Shown: positions 1 through 21,862, counted from the first letter of the stretch. The stretch is 56,861 nucleotides of DNA from Chrysomallon squamiferum (GCA_012295275.1 CM022675.1:8398332-8455192), one strand, 5' to 3'. Made by a program: numbers and translations. Notes: generated by a model from the letters alone, not told the origin.

Positions 1-77
1 TTTTTTTTCTCTCTCTCTATGTCTCTGTGTCTCTCCTTTCTCTATTTCTTTCACTGTTTTTCACTTTCTGTCTCTCA

Positions 78-153
<76 letters not shown>

Positions 154-230
154 CCTCCCTCCCTCTCTCTCTCTCCCTCTCTCTCCCCACCGTCTCAATC
201 CCTCTCGCATTCTCTCCCTTACACACAAAC
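1..230. repeat. (CT)n microsatellite at window edge
   Basis: The window opens in pyrimidine-rich DNA with an almost pure CT run at about 80-150, then CCCT-rich degenerate repeat. Its right flank (from 243) matches the right flank of the CT run at 8626-8715, so this is probably the left part of block A. The long SLSL and RERE reading frames here are translated repeat, not genes. Confidence 0.9.
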
Positions 231-242
231 ACACAAACGGAC

Positions 243-1560
<1,318 letters not shown>

Positions 1561-1710
1561 TAAGGCATTAATGTGTGACGAACATTGTACGTTTCTTTAA
1601 GCTTTTTATCTAAAACGTAATATTTAAAGACAGACTTACAGTCTGCTAAATAGAACTTACACTAACTAAACATTGTTTCTGATGCATAACGCAGGCTTCT
1701 GAATTGTGTG

Positions 1711-3650
1711 CCTGTGACAGATGTAATCAATTTGTCGTTATTTTGAAGACTTTTCTTTTTCTTTTCAATGGGAGATTCTTTGATTAAGGGCACAAGGGCG
1801 AAGTACGATTTAACCCAGATTTGACAAAGATACAAAGAGAAAAAGAGGCTGGGAGCAAAACGTTTTATAGTCGAACGACGTTACACAATGATATAGCACA
1901 AAGCAGGCAACATGATACTTAAAGGATTCACTGCTTTCTCTGACTTTGCTTAGATGTTCTCCATTGTGTTGTCTTTATATATATAGATAGAAGCATACTA
2001 GTATATATATGTATATAGACAGAAGCATACTAATATATATATATATATATGTATACAGACAGAAGCTTACTAGTATATATATATATGCATGCAGAAACAA
2101 GCATAGACAGTAGCATACTCATTAATTTTTAAATGATTTCTTATATGTTAGAGAGCTTAAATCACTGCATCTAGTATGCATCTTATTGCAGGTTATGAAT
2201 GACCTGAATTTTGCACACCAAACTTAAGAATGTTTTTTTGTTGTTGTTTTTTTATAAACGAATTCGCTGTTATTGCACCCACGCACGAACTGTCAAAAAC
2301 CACGCTTCAGTTGGAATCAGTAATAACCGAATCTCCGAAGACGGGGAGAAAAATATATAAAGTCACTGTTTTCTCTCTTCTGCGTAATTTTCGTATTTGT
2401 ATCAGAAGCAATGCGGGTTTTTTAGCTTGTTGAAAAGCATGTTATAACCGCGCCCTGTATTCAGAAGTATTAATTAAAATCACAGTGAATGTATCCATGC
2501 GCGACGAAAATGCAGAATGAAATGAATAAAAAGAAAGCGCAGGCTCATTTAGAATTTAAACTACATTTCAGTTCGGTCTCGTGCATGTCTGCATCATTTC
2601 ACATAAGATAGATTCGTTTAAGGTAAGTTAGTTTTAAATATTGTTAATACGCAATTAAAAGTTTATTATTTGTGTAAACTATCGGATGTTTGTTATAGGA
2701 ACCGTTTATTAATTAGTTTAGTAATTTATAATAAATACGGTGATTTCTAAAAGTTTAAATTTAATAAGAATAATTAAGAACCAAAAAACCAAGAAGAACA
2801 AAGACATAAAAAAAGAGATGAAAGCAAAAAACGCACATTATATAAATATATAAAATAAAATAATTAATAAAGAAACGAAAGACAAAACGTTACAAAAGAA
2901 AAATAAATAAGTAAGCAAATAATTAAATAAATAAATAAATAAATAAATAGGTAAAAAAACCAACAAAAAACCCAACAAAAAACCCCAAACAAACCTCCCC
3001 AAAACCACAGCTAAATTAAACTATCAGAAACTAAACGTTATAAATAAATAAATAAATAAGTAAAATAATGTTACTAAACAGCATTGGCAGAAATATGCTT
3101 ACAGCGGCGAAGACATTAAAACCAAAAATCGTACGCGTAAGTTGAAACAAACAAAAAAAATAAACCATTAAAATAACAAAAAACAAACAATTTATTAATA
3201 AAATTATCAGAAAATTAGTAAGTGAGTGAGCGAGTCAGTAAAAAATAAATAAGTATGCAAATACAGAAATGAATAAAGAAAGAAAGAAATAAAAGTTGTT
3301 AAGCTGTTAAAAAAGCGATGAAAACAATCACAGATGGACAACACTTCACACTTTGATATACACATTACTTGTGTTTATCTTACCTGACAAGATATATGAG
3401 AAAACTACACCTGAAAGATGTAATAAGGTTTTAAAAAAAAAATTCTTACATTTCCAAGAAGTTACTTCATTGTTTTTTGGGCGATCTGTTGTCTGTATTC
3501 TGGACAAAGTATGACATTAGTTTATAAATCTGGCCGAATTTAGTTACGAAACTGGTGTACAGATCTAATATCGATTTCTAGTTAGTCCGATGTCCGAAAT
3601 GTCCGAAATCAGTGACGGACATTCCAGATTTCTGGCCATCTGGTCTCTAG
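1711..3650. repeat. Block B, copy of 6045-7790
   Basis: About 1.8 kb matches 6045-7790 almost throughout, including the shared stretches TGGGAGATTCTTTGATTAAG, GCGCAGGCT and ACAGCATTGGCAGAAATATG. This copy has an extra set of three imperfect repeats around AGACAGAAGCATACTA (about 1980-2090) that the other lacks. The only gene-like element inside it is the candidate non-coding exon at 2570-2622. Confidence 0.85.
2570..2622 (+). promoter_or_regulatory. Candidate non-coding first exon, left copy
   Basis: A 53-base segment starts at an initiator-like TTTCAGTTCGG and ends in a strong donor, AAG|GTAAGT, at 2623. It is kept at the same length in block B' (6715-6767), which lies upstream of the ZP gene. 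The equivalent here has no ZP exons after it inside the window. TTTCAG could also be a splice acceptor, making this an internal non-coding exon. Confidence 0.35.
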
Positions 3651-3663
3651 ATAATTATTTCTG

Positions 3664-4430
<767 letters not shown>

Positions 4431-4930
4431 ACAGCGGTACCTCGAGTTACGAGTGCTACAACTTACGAATATTTCGAGTTACGAGCAGACGCCCCGGTTC
4501 GAATTTTTGTTTTGAGATGCGAGCCAAAATTCGAGTTACGAACGGGCTTTAGATACACCGCCGATAGTTGGCGCAACGAACAACACAACATCTGCCAGCA
4601 TCCCGCGTCTCACTCGTTTGCTTCACGTGGTTACCTCACCGAGGAAGTATCTCTGTTGGGATCGCGTTTTGTGCAGTATTTTGCTAAATTTCCATTGATC
4701 GTAAGAAAGTGAGTGGAAAGGACAGTGCTGAGGAGAAGAAGCGGATGATGTCTATTGAATTAAAGAATGAAATCGTAGAAAAACAGGTGTGCGTGTAGAC
4801 AACATGGCTAGGCAGTACGAGCGTAGTACTTCTACGATATGTACCATACTGAAGCAGAAATAGTCGACAAAGGCTTTAACTCCAGCCTAAGGCGTTGAAA
4901 TAATTTCTACGCTGTGGACCTCTGTCCATG
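4431..4930 (+). mobile_element. Tigger/pogo-type DNA transposon, 5' fragment
   Basis: It begins with a terminal-repeat-like CAGCGGTACCTCGAGTTACG and several further GAGTTACGAG motifs, then GTTGGCGCAACGAACAACAC. It then holds a degraded start of a transposase: the frame around MMSIELK followed by RQYERS and STICTILKQK resembles the N-terminal HTH region of Tigger transposases. The frame is broken and the catalytic part is absent. Related copies lie at 18261-18740 and 36857-37300. Confidence 0.7.
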
Positions 4931-5047
4931 AAAAGTTTGAGAAACCCTGACCCTGTACACTTTACAAAACCAATTCATTTCTTCACATTCTCTTTTATTT
5001 TGTTTTTTTTTTACAATATTTGTCATTTATACAAACATTTTGTTATT

Positions 5048-5219
5048 TAAAAACACGTTGCAAAAAAAATATATATGTGTGTGTGTGTGTGTCTGTGTCT
5101 TTGTCTATATATATTTGTATGTGTGTGTGTGAGTATATATATATATATATAAATAATAATAAAAAAGAATAATAACAATAATAATAATAATAATGACCAT
5201 AGCGATAGCAATAATAATA

Positions 5220-5308
<89 letters not shown>

Positions 5309-5310
5309 AA
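5048..5310. repeat. Compound TG, TGA and TAA microsatellites
   Basis: Short (GT)n and (TA)n runs are followed by (AAT)n, then eight to ten TGA units and a long (TAA)n at 5253-5295. The Y- and H-rich or L- and S-rich frames on the minus strand are translated repeat. Confidence 0.9.
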
Positions 5311-5409
5311 TGTATTATCCATGCTATCAACTAATTCCAAAATATCATCTTCTTGATGATGATTAATGATCATTTGATGTTTTGGTCATCGTCAAAAATG
5401 ACCACAAAA

Positions 5410-5757
5410 TGACCATACAAAAGTAAAAATTAATTCAAACATATCTCAATTACTTGTACGGTATTAAAAATTAATTCAAATATATTCCAATTACTTGTAC
5501 GGTATTAAAAATTAATTCAAATATATTCTAATTACTTATACAGTATTATAAATTAATTCAAATAAATACCAATTACTTATACAACATTAAAAATTAATTC
5601 AAATATAACCCAATTACTTATACAATATTAAAAATTAATTCAAATATATACCACTTACTTATACAACATTAAAAATTAATTCAAATATATACCAATTACT
5701 TATATGACATTAAAAATTCATTCAAATATAACCCAACTACTTATACAATATTAAAAA
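5410..5757. repeat. 41-bp AT-rich minisatellite
   Basis: About eight copies of a 41-bp unit run in tandem; the core is ATTAAAAATTAATTCAAATA followed by an AATTACTT segment. TTACTT recurs at 5450, 5491, 5532 and 5573, exactly 41 bases apart. Copies diverge to the right. Confidence 0.9.
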
Positions 5758-5904
5758 ATATGTAAATGATCACACGGAGATGCAAGCATTTTATGCCTGA
5801 ACTACATCCATTTAAATATGAGCTGGGTGTAACTGTTTCTTCAGAAATTTGTTTTTCTCTCGTGCCGAGTTTTCATTAGAAGTCGACGGGTGTCTCTCCC
5901 TGCC

Positions 5905-6046
5905 AAACTGTGACCGCCTCAGTTCCCTGCTTGACAGGGAGCCACGCCTTTATGTGTGAATGGCGCGCATGAATATTTAATGATCCGTATTGTTATCAGA
6001 TGCAGCATTTGACAAAAACAGAAATATTTTTTATTACCTCTTAATT
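5905..6046. repeat. 140-bp GC-richer repeat, copy 1 of 2
   Basis: It runs from about CCGCCTCAGTTCCCTGCTTG to TTTTTTATTACCTCTT and is almost identical to 8027-8157. It contains a small hairpin, CCCTG-cttga-CAGGG, and a GGCGCGCATG stretch, and stands out from its AT-rich surroundings. It may be a short interspersed or promoter-derived repeat; the family was not recognised. Confidence 0.7.
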
Positions 6047-7790
6047 GTGTTCTTGTGGCAGGATAATCAACTTGTCGTTATTTTGAAGACTTTTCTTTTT
6101 CTTTTCAATGGGAGATTCTTTGATTAAGGGTAAAAGGGTGGAGTACGATTATACCCAAATTTGACAAAGATACAAAAAGAAAAAGAGGCTGGGAGCAAAT
6201 TTCTATCAAAACGTTTTATTGTCGAACGACGTTACACAATGATATAGCACAAAGCAACGTGCAACTTAAAGGATTCACTGCTTTCTCTGACTTTCCTTCA
6301 ATATTCCCCATTGTGTTCTTAGAGAGCTTAAAATACTGCGTCTAGCACGCATTTTATACAGGTTATTAATGAACTGAATTTAGCACACCAAACTAAAGAA
6401 TGTTTTTTTTTTTTTTTTTTTTTTAACGAATTCGCTGTTATTGCACACACGCACGCACAGACAATAGCCACGCTTCAGCTGGAATCAGTAATAACCGAAT
6501 ATCCGAAGGTGGGGACAAAATTTAAAAAAAAATCACTGTTTTCTCTCTTCTGCGTGTTCTTTTTTTCTGGCTTGTTGAAAAGCATATTATAACCGAGCCC
6601 TGCATTCAGAAGTATTAAATAAAATCCCAGTGAATGTATCCATGCGCGACGAAAATGCAGAATGAAATGAATAAAAAGAAAGCGCAGGCTGCTTTAAAAT
6701 TTAAATTTCATTTCAGTTCGGTCTCGTGCGTGTCTGCATGATTTCACATAAGATAGATTCGTTTAAGGTAAGTTAGTTTTAAATATTGTTAATACGCAAT
6801 TAAAAGTTTATTATTTGTGTAAACTATCGGATGTTTGTTATAGGAACCGTTTATTAATTAGTTTAGTAATTTATAATAAATACGGTAATTTTTAAAAGTT
6901 TAAACGTAATAGGAATAATTAAGAACCAAGAAAAAAAACAACAAGAACAAAGACATAAAAAAGAGAGATGAAAGCAAAAAACGCACATTATATAGATATA
7001 TAAATTAAATTAATTAATGAAGAAAGAAAAGACAAAACGAAACAAAATAAAAATAAATAAGTAAGCAAATAATTAAATAAATAAATAAATAAATAGGAAA
7101 AAATCCCAACAAAAAACCCAACAAAAAACCCCCAAACAAACCCACCCAAAACCACAGCTAAATTAAACTAAACTAAACTTCATAAATAAATTAATAAATA
7201 AGTAAAATAATGTTACTAAACAGCATTGGCAGAAATATGCTTACAGCGGCGAAGACATTAAAACCAAAAATCGTACGCGTAAGTTGAAACAACAACAAAA
7301 AAAATAAACCATTAAAATAACAAAAAACAAACAATTTATTAATAAAATTATCAGAAAATTAGTAAGTGAGTGAGCGAGTCAGTAAAAAATAAATAAGTAA
7401 GCAAATACAGAAATGAATAAAGAAAGAAAGAAATAAAAGTTGTTAAGCTGTTAAAAAAGCAATGAAAACAATCACAGATGCACAACACTTCACACTTTGA
7501 TATACACATTACTTGTGTTTATCTTACCTGACAAGATATATGAGAAAACTACACCTGAAAGATGTACTAAGGTTTTAAAAAAAAAATTCTTACACTTCCA
7601 AGACGTTATTTCATTGTTTTTGGGGCGATCTGTTGTCTGTATTCTGGACAAAGTATGACATTAGTTTATAAATCAGGCCGAATTTCGGTACGAAATTAAA
7701 CAGATCCAATGTCCATTTGCATTTTGTCCGATGTCCGAAGTGTCCAAAATCGGTGATGGACATTTCAAATTTGTGGCCTTGTTGTCTCTT
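6045..7790. repeat. Block B', upstream of the ZP gene
   Basis: This is the right-hand partner of block B (1711-3650), with small indels such as a longer T-tract at 6404-6424. It lies about 0.8 kb upstream of the first ZP coding exon and contains the candidate non-coding exon at 6715-6767. Its homopolymer-rich second half holds no coding signal that I can see. Confidence 0.85.
6715..6767 (+). promoter_or_regulatory. Candidate ZP-gene first exon or transcription start
   Basis: The segment begins at TTTCAGTTCGG, which resembles an initiator, and ends at AAG|GTAAGT (donor at 6768). A TTTAAAATTTAAAT stretch lies about 20 bases upstream, close for a TATA-like box. The first coding exon of the ZP gene is preceded by a splice acceptor at 8543-8544, so an upstream non-coding exon must exist, and this is the best candidate in range. 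RNA data would decide. Confidence 0.4.
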
Positions 7791-8026
7791 TCGATTTTTT
7801 TCCAGTTATAGCACAGATCGGTAAAAAGTCTATAACTCTCGACCTAACTTAGCTGGGAATATTCAGTTTGGCTTATTTTGTTCTGTTTGATTCTGATGTA
7901 TAGTATTTGGTATTTAGTTATTTACAGAATCTGTTGTATTATTAAGTATTTACAGAATCTGTTGTATTATTATGTAACTTTTAGAAATTATTATTATTAC
8001 TATAATATATTACTATATTACTATGG

Positions 8027-8157
8027 CCGCCTCAATTCCCTGCTTGACAGGGAGCCACGCCTTTATGTGTGAATGGCGCGCATGAATATTTAATGATCCG
8101 TGTTGTTATCAGATGCAGCATTTGTCGAAAACAGAAATATTTTTTATTACCTCTTCT
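8027..8157. repeat. 140-bp GC-richer repeat, copy 2 of 2
   Basis: This is the partner of 5905-6046, with only a few substitutions. It lies about 400 bases upstream of the first ZP coding exon. Confidence 0.7.
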
Positions 8158-8219
8158 TGTCTGTTCTGAGTCAGTTTCGTATCTTGTAGTTTAGAAGTTA
8201 AAGTTTCTGAGTAGGCAGT

Positions 8220-8425
8220 GGCATGTTGTATATAATATACTATATTATACTATATACTATACTATAATATACTATACACTACTATACTATACTATACTAT
8301 ACCATACTATATTATACTATACTATATTATACTGTACTGTACTCTACTATACTGTATTATATTGTACTATGCTATACTATACTATACTATGTTATACTAC
8401 ACTGTATCATAATATACTATGTTAT
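8220..8425. repeat. (ACTAT)n pentanucleotide repeat
   Basis: Imperfect ACTAT units (with ACTGT and ATTAT variants) run for about 200 bases just upstream of the ZP gene's first coding exon. Confidence 0.9.
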
Positions 8426-8544
8426 AAGATGACATAATGGTAAAGTAAATTAATAATTATTGTAAATACAAGATAAGCAAATAAATTTATGAACGCAGAT
8501 TTCTATTATTATAATCACTTGATGTTTTAAATTTGTATTTTTAG

Positions 8545-14679
<6,135 letters not shown>

Positions 14680-14680
14680 A

Positions 14681-14686
14681 AATAAA
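14681..14686 (+). terminator. AATAAA immediately after the ZP stop codon
   Basis: AATAAA begins two bases after the stop codon. It is the nearest canonical polyadenylation hexamer, though a signal this close would leave a 3' UTR of only a few tens of bases, so a site further down is also possible. Confidence 0.35.
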
Positions 14687-14689
14687 CCG

Positions 14690-15085
14690 TCGAACCAACT
14701 CTGCTCAAAAAGGATTAATTTGTCAACGTTTTCTGGACCTGACCAATATATATATTAATTTTAGAATATCGCTTGAATTTAGCAATAATTATTAATTTTA
14801 TATATCGTTATGCAGGTGGCGAACCATTTGTCCTGCTTCCAGAAATCCTAAGAAAAAAAAAAAACGTCTATTTGTTTTAATGAGTTTTGGGGTTTTTTTT
14901 TTTTTTATTTCTTCTAAAGCTGAGTACTTTTGAATTTGGCACACTGTAGCTCACAACTCGACGGCAGTTAAATTTTCTTTTTTCACGATAAACGCGTTGA
15001 ACAACGCGGGTTTAACTCAGTGTTCTTGAGCTGAGTTGATTCTCTCCCAGTAAGTCATTGATAAGTAACACAGTCTTTTCTTTCC

Positions 15086-15122
<37 letters not shown>

Positions 15123-15309
15123 CTCATCTGATATATTGCACATGGTTTTTATAAGAAATTGAAGTGTAAGAAGTGTAGCTTTTAAACAAAATTATGTTCT
15201 TTGTTGTTGTCTTTTTTTTCGTTTAATTTTCATCCTTTTTGTAAAAATAGGATATAACAGCTCTATAAAGGTATTTTAAGAATTTTAATGGATAAATGGA
15301 CATTAAACA
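14690..15309. other. 3' flank of ZP gene, T-tracts
   Basis: Likely 3' UTR and flank. It contains long T homopolymers (14891-14906, 15090-15120) and nothing coding. Confidence 0.55.
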
Positions 15310-15830
15310 AACCATGCTTTAATAGCATAACAATTTGTATTCTGTTAAATACAGTTCCATTCTTTATAGAATTCATATTTTATTTTATATTTAAATGTAT
15401 ATTTAGACTCTATCCGGACATCCTGGCGAAAATCCGGTGCCAAGCTTACCGGATTGCCTGATAATGAATGAAAAAAATGAACGTGCTAATTGCCGGATAA
15501 GGATAGGATAGGATAGGAAAAAAATTAACGTGCTAATCAGAGCAAGCTGTTGTGAAGCACGTCTGCGACGGGCACGCTTTCTGACAGGTCAGCGGGCGTG
15601 TCCGTCGCAGAATTTGCCGGATAAATGGTTCGGTGCCTTTTATGCTTTTATACAAACCATGCTTTAAGAGCATAACAATTTCTATTCTGTTAAATACAGT
15701 TCCATTCTTTATAAAATTCATATTTCATTTTATATTTAAATGTTTATTTAGCCTCTCTCCGGAAATCCGGACAAACTCCGGTACGAAGCTTACCGGATTG
15801 CCGGATAAATGGTTCGGTGCCTTTTATATC
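15310..15830. repeat. 345-bp imperfect tandem duplication
   Basis: 15312-15480 and 15657-15815 match, each running from ACCATGCTTTAA through ATACAGTTCCATTCTTTATA to TCCGG-containing motifs and ACCGGATTGCC. The motif GCCGGATAAATGGTTCGGTG occurs at the end of both units. A short GGATA repeat lies at 15500-15520. Confidence 0.8.
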
Positions 15831-15870
15831 AACGTTCTGGCCAGCAAGTGATTAGAATGCATATATCGTA

Positions 15871-16089
15871 GACCAATGAATATTCACAACGCATCTGTCA
15901 CTGACCAATGAAAAGTGAGTGTATCTACCACTATCCAATAGATATTTAAAACAAAACTAACAGTGACCAATGAACAGTTAGAAGAATTAATCGCTGACCA
16001 ATCATCTGTTAGGAAATCTATCAATGTCAAGTGAACATTTATGTATGACTAATCATTGAAAAATGAAACGTTTCTGTCAGTGACCAATG
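15871..16089. promoter_or_regulatory. Array of CCAAT-type motifs
   Basis: GACCAATGA, TATCCAATAG, GACCAATGAACAG, GACCAATCATC, GACTAATCATTG and GACCAATGAAAAC recur about every 30-60 bases, mostly preceded by CACTGA or CAGTGA. The array is conserved in copy 2 (35855-36076). It may be a decayed tandem repeat or a CCAAT-rich promoter or enhancer. Confidence 0.4.
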
Positions 16090-16453
16090 AAAACTTTCGT
16101 AGATTTCGAATATCTTGTTGTTATATTGTTACTGGTGTGGGGTATTTTTTTTCTGAAATGATAATTTAAAGAAATAGATTGCTTTTTTTCTTTTTTTTTT
16201 TTTTTTGCTTAAGAAATGTTGGGTTTGGTTGAACTTTCCTATGAACATGATTTTGTTAGAGTTTTTCTTTGTTATTTTTTCTTTGCTATTTTTTCTTTGT
16301 TATTTTTTTTTTTTCCTTTTTGTAATCGGAGGCCATACTTATACGAGCTACAACATTTTTATTCGCTTTCATTAGTGCCAATAAAATTTGCATTTGAAAT
16401 ACAAGTATTGTGTTTTCATTTAAAAGTAGCTTTTCTAAAGTTCAGTTTTCTAT

Positions 16454-16620
<167 letters not shown>

Positions 16621-16912
16621 GAAGAAAGAAAACAGTTAAAATACTCAGATCCAAAATCCACACACACACACACACAGGCACACACACACACATGCACACA
16701 CACCCACACACACATGCATATTATGTGTTCATATTAATATGAACGACTGAAGAAAATCAACAGTATCGGAGGAAGGGAGATAACTTCAGCAGATGCTGAA
16801 TACAAGCTGACAGATAAATAAATATAAGTATAATGAACGAAAAAGAAAACGTTACAAACGTGAACATAAAATCAGCTTTAATCATCTTGTTTACTCAACG
16901 TGGTGCGGCAAA

Positions 16913-17114
16913 GGTGGTATAGGTGGGTTAAACCTGGAGCAATAAATAAATAAATAAATAAATACTACTATTAAATAATAATAATGATGGCCATGATGAT
17001 AATAATAATGGTGGTAAAGATGATGATAAAATAGTAGTAATCATTACGATTTCAATAATAATAATAATAAATTAATAATAATAACAACAGTAGTTGTAGT
17101 AATAGGTGTAGTAA

Positions 17115-17146
<32 letters not shown>

Positions 17147-18224
17147 ATGATAATAATAATAATAATACTGCTGGTGCTACTACAACTAGTACTACTACTA
17201 CTATTACTGATAATAGTAGTAATAATAATAATAATAGCAACAACAACAACAACAACAACACTTCTATATTGATTTCAATGTAAATCCATTAAAAATGTAA
17301 AAACAGTTTATCAAATAATTTTGCTTGGCGTATAAAACACGCACAAAAAAACCATCATTGACTTTCCTCTGACGAATCCTAAAACTCTTCCTTGCATTTT
17401 TATATCGTGTTTTGTAAAATGCACATCAGCTGAATTTAACTTACGGTCTTTCGCAGATGAAGAAGTCGTGGTCGCTGCATTGGTCGTCGTTCCAGTGTAG
17501 TCCGTACCGCTCACGTCCGGCGTACTGCTCACGTCCGGCGTACGAGCTGTCCGGTTGCCCTGGCGACCAGTCCGTGTACGTCACTTTTGAATTGTCGTCT
17601 GCTGACCAGCGCCATGTTTTATCTGAAAACGAGTCAGTGGCGCCGAGCCACAAGTCGTAGTCTGTAAATAGAAGAAAAGAAACGTCTACATCATCAACAT
17701 CAACAACAACAACAACAGCAACAACAGATACAGTCGCACTATAGTGACTGCAGGAACAGTTAAAGAAACAACCCTCCCAAAACACCCCTCAGCAAACAAA
17801 CAAAACAAACAACAACAAAACCAACCAATATATAACAATCCTAATTTAAATAAATAAAAGTAAAAACAAAATAAAATTTGTAATTATGGTAATCTGAGAC
17901 TAACAGTACTAGCAGTACTAGTACTTTCTATCTGGACTACGCAAATTACTTAAAATTACAGGACTTGGTAAAGTGCTCGACTGGTATACTATGACGTCAC
18001 GACTCCAGCTGTAAAAAAAAAAAAAAAAAAAAATGGCGTCGTTAAGCTGTTCTGTAACAGTTTTATTTCAATGTCGTATACACCAAAACAGTAAAATATG
18101 ATAACTTAGACGGATAAACAATAATATTAAACAGTTATAGTTTTATCACTATAGGATAACTTTAAGATATGATGAAGAAGGAACATCTAAACTTACCTTG
18201 ATGATGATTAAGGTAGCCGACGAG
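16913..18224. other. 1.3-kb segment present only in copy 1
   Basis: Copy 2 reads GCGGCAAAAGAATTTTC where copy 1 has GCGGCAAA, then 1.3 kb, then AAAAGAATTTTC. The shared AAA at the joint is microhomology, so copy 2 most likely carries a deletion. The segment holds triplet microsatellites (17058-17260) and most of the C-type lectin fragment. Confidence 0.8.
17058..17260. repeat. (TAG)n, (AAT)n, (ACT)n and (CAA)n triplets
   Basis: A mixture of triplet microsatellites directly downstream of the lectin fragment's stop codon. Confidence 0.9.
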
Positions 18225-18260
18225 AAAAGAATTTTCTTCTGCAGAATTCACACTGGCCAG
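17441..18260 (-). pseudogene. C-type lectin domain fragment, two exons
   Basis: Two minus-strand exons join in phase: 18260-18197 (LASVNSAEENSF, then LVGYLNHHQ, donor GTAAGT) and 17661-17441 (DYDLWLGATD, WRWSADD, DWSPGQPD, HWNDDQC, FFICERP, stop TAA at 17441-17443). This is the C-terminal two thirds of a C-type lectin fold: the helix-2 motif, WLG core, a galactose-type QPD and the WND calcium-site motif. The 5' part is cut off where Tigger sequence begins at about 18261, and no upstream exons are visible. The usual third cysteine before WND is not found; tyrosines occupy that stretch. An 18-base duplication gives YAGREQ/YAGRER. Probably a dead fragment, although the frame is open. Confidence 0.75.
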
Positions 18261-18740
18261 ACGCCCGGTTCGAAATTTTACTTTGAGTTGCGAGCCAAAA
18301 TCCGAGTTGCGATCCAAAATCCGAGTTACGAGCGAGCTTTAGATACGCCGCCACCAGTTGGCGCAACGAACAACACAACATCCGCCAGCATCCCGCGTCT
18401 CACTCGTTGGCTTCACGTGGTTACCTCGCCGTGGAAGCATCTCTGTTGTGCTCGCGTTTTGTGCAATATTTTTCCAACGATCCATGGATCCTAGGAAAGT
18501 GAGTACAAAGGACAGTGCTGAGAAGAAGAAGAAGCGGATGATGTCCATTGAATTAAAGCATGAAACCATAGAAAAACATAAGCCAGGGGTACTTGTAATG
18601 AACGTGCCTAGGCAGTACGAGCGTAGTAGTTTTATTATATGTACCATATTGATGCAGAATTAGTCGACAAAGGCTTTAACTCCAGCCAAAGGCGTTAAAA
18701 TAATTTCTAAGCTGCGGACCTCTGTCCATGAAAAGATAGA
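18261..18740 (+). mobile_element. Tigger-type fragment, copy 1 of segment
   Basis: It starts at ACGCCCGGTTCGAA and includes GAGTTACGAGCGAG, GTTGGCGCAACGAACAAC and ATGGATCC, then a transposase N-terminus: KDSAEKKKKRMMSIELKHE, then RQYERSS, ending at a TAG after about 60 codons. It lacks the first terminal repeat seen at 4431 and has no DDE catalytic region. It abuts, and truncates, a C-type lectin exon. Confidence 0.7.
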
Positions 18741-18828
18741 GAACAAAAAGCACTTATACAAGAAATTAATTCAGAAATATTTCACTTACTTAGACAGTAT
18801 CACCATTTTCTCTTTGTCTGCAGATTTC

Positions 18829-21325
<2,497 letters not shown>

Positions 21326-21440
21326 GCGCATGCTCATTTAGCCATCTGTTTACGCTTCCGGATGGTGGAAGGCAAATGGCGGACTCCCTTCGCTCGGTGA
21401 CCGCCTGTCGTTTTCCTGTTTAATCCGATCTTCTGTTTTT
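21326..21440 (+). promoter_or_regulatory. Promoter-like GC-richer patch with short ORF
   Basis: An ETS-like CTTCCGG and a YY1-like AAATGGCGG lie in a CpG-containing patch. The ATG at 21376 opens MADSLRSVTACRFPV and then stops. Copy 2 (39943-40060) keeps the motifs and extends the frame to MADSLHSVAACRFPVIRSSV. It may be the first exon and promoter of a gene whose remainder is not visible, or a retrocopy scrap. Confidence 0.3.
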
Positions 21441-21539
21441 GTTTGTAAACCTGGGTTGTTGATTACTGCTTCTGCTGAAAAATATAAAAAATATATGTAT
21501 ATAAAATGTTGATAATTAAACGTTAGTGTGTGGGTGTGG

Positions 21540-21789
21540 GTGTGGATGTGTGTGTGTGTGTGTGTGTGTTCGATAGCAGAAAGAAGAGCAATAAATAGTT
21601 ATGGGGATCTGCGAATTTTGGAATAACGATTTTCCAGCACTGATAAGAAAGAGTGATGATAATTTTATACTATTCTTGCCTGATGGTCGAAAGATTGTTA
21701 ATCTTTTTCTTCCGATCGCTTACATTGATTTCTGTCGCAAAATAAATCGACTTGTTCAGTTCAGAAAAAAAAAAAAAAAATTCTCGGAC

Positions 21790-21862
<73 letters not shown>

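Noticed and set aside
21601-21790. Frame beginning MGICEFWNNDFPALIRKSDD as a gene
   Set aside because: It is conserved between segment copies, but so is all DNA there. It runs into a CT microsatellite and has no splice or family support.
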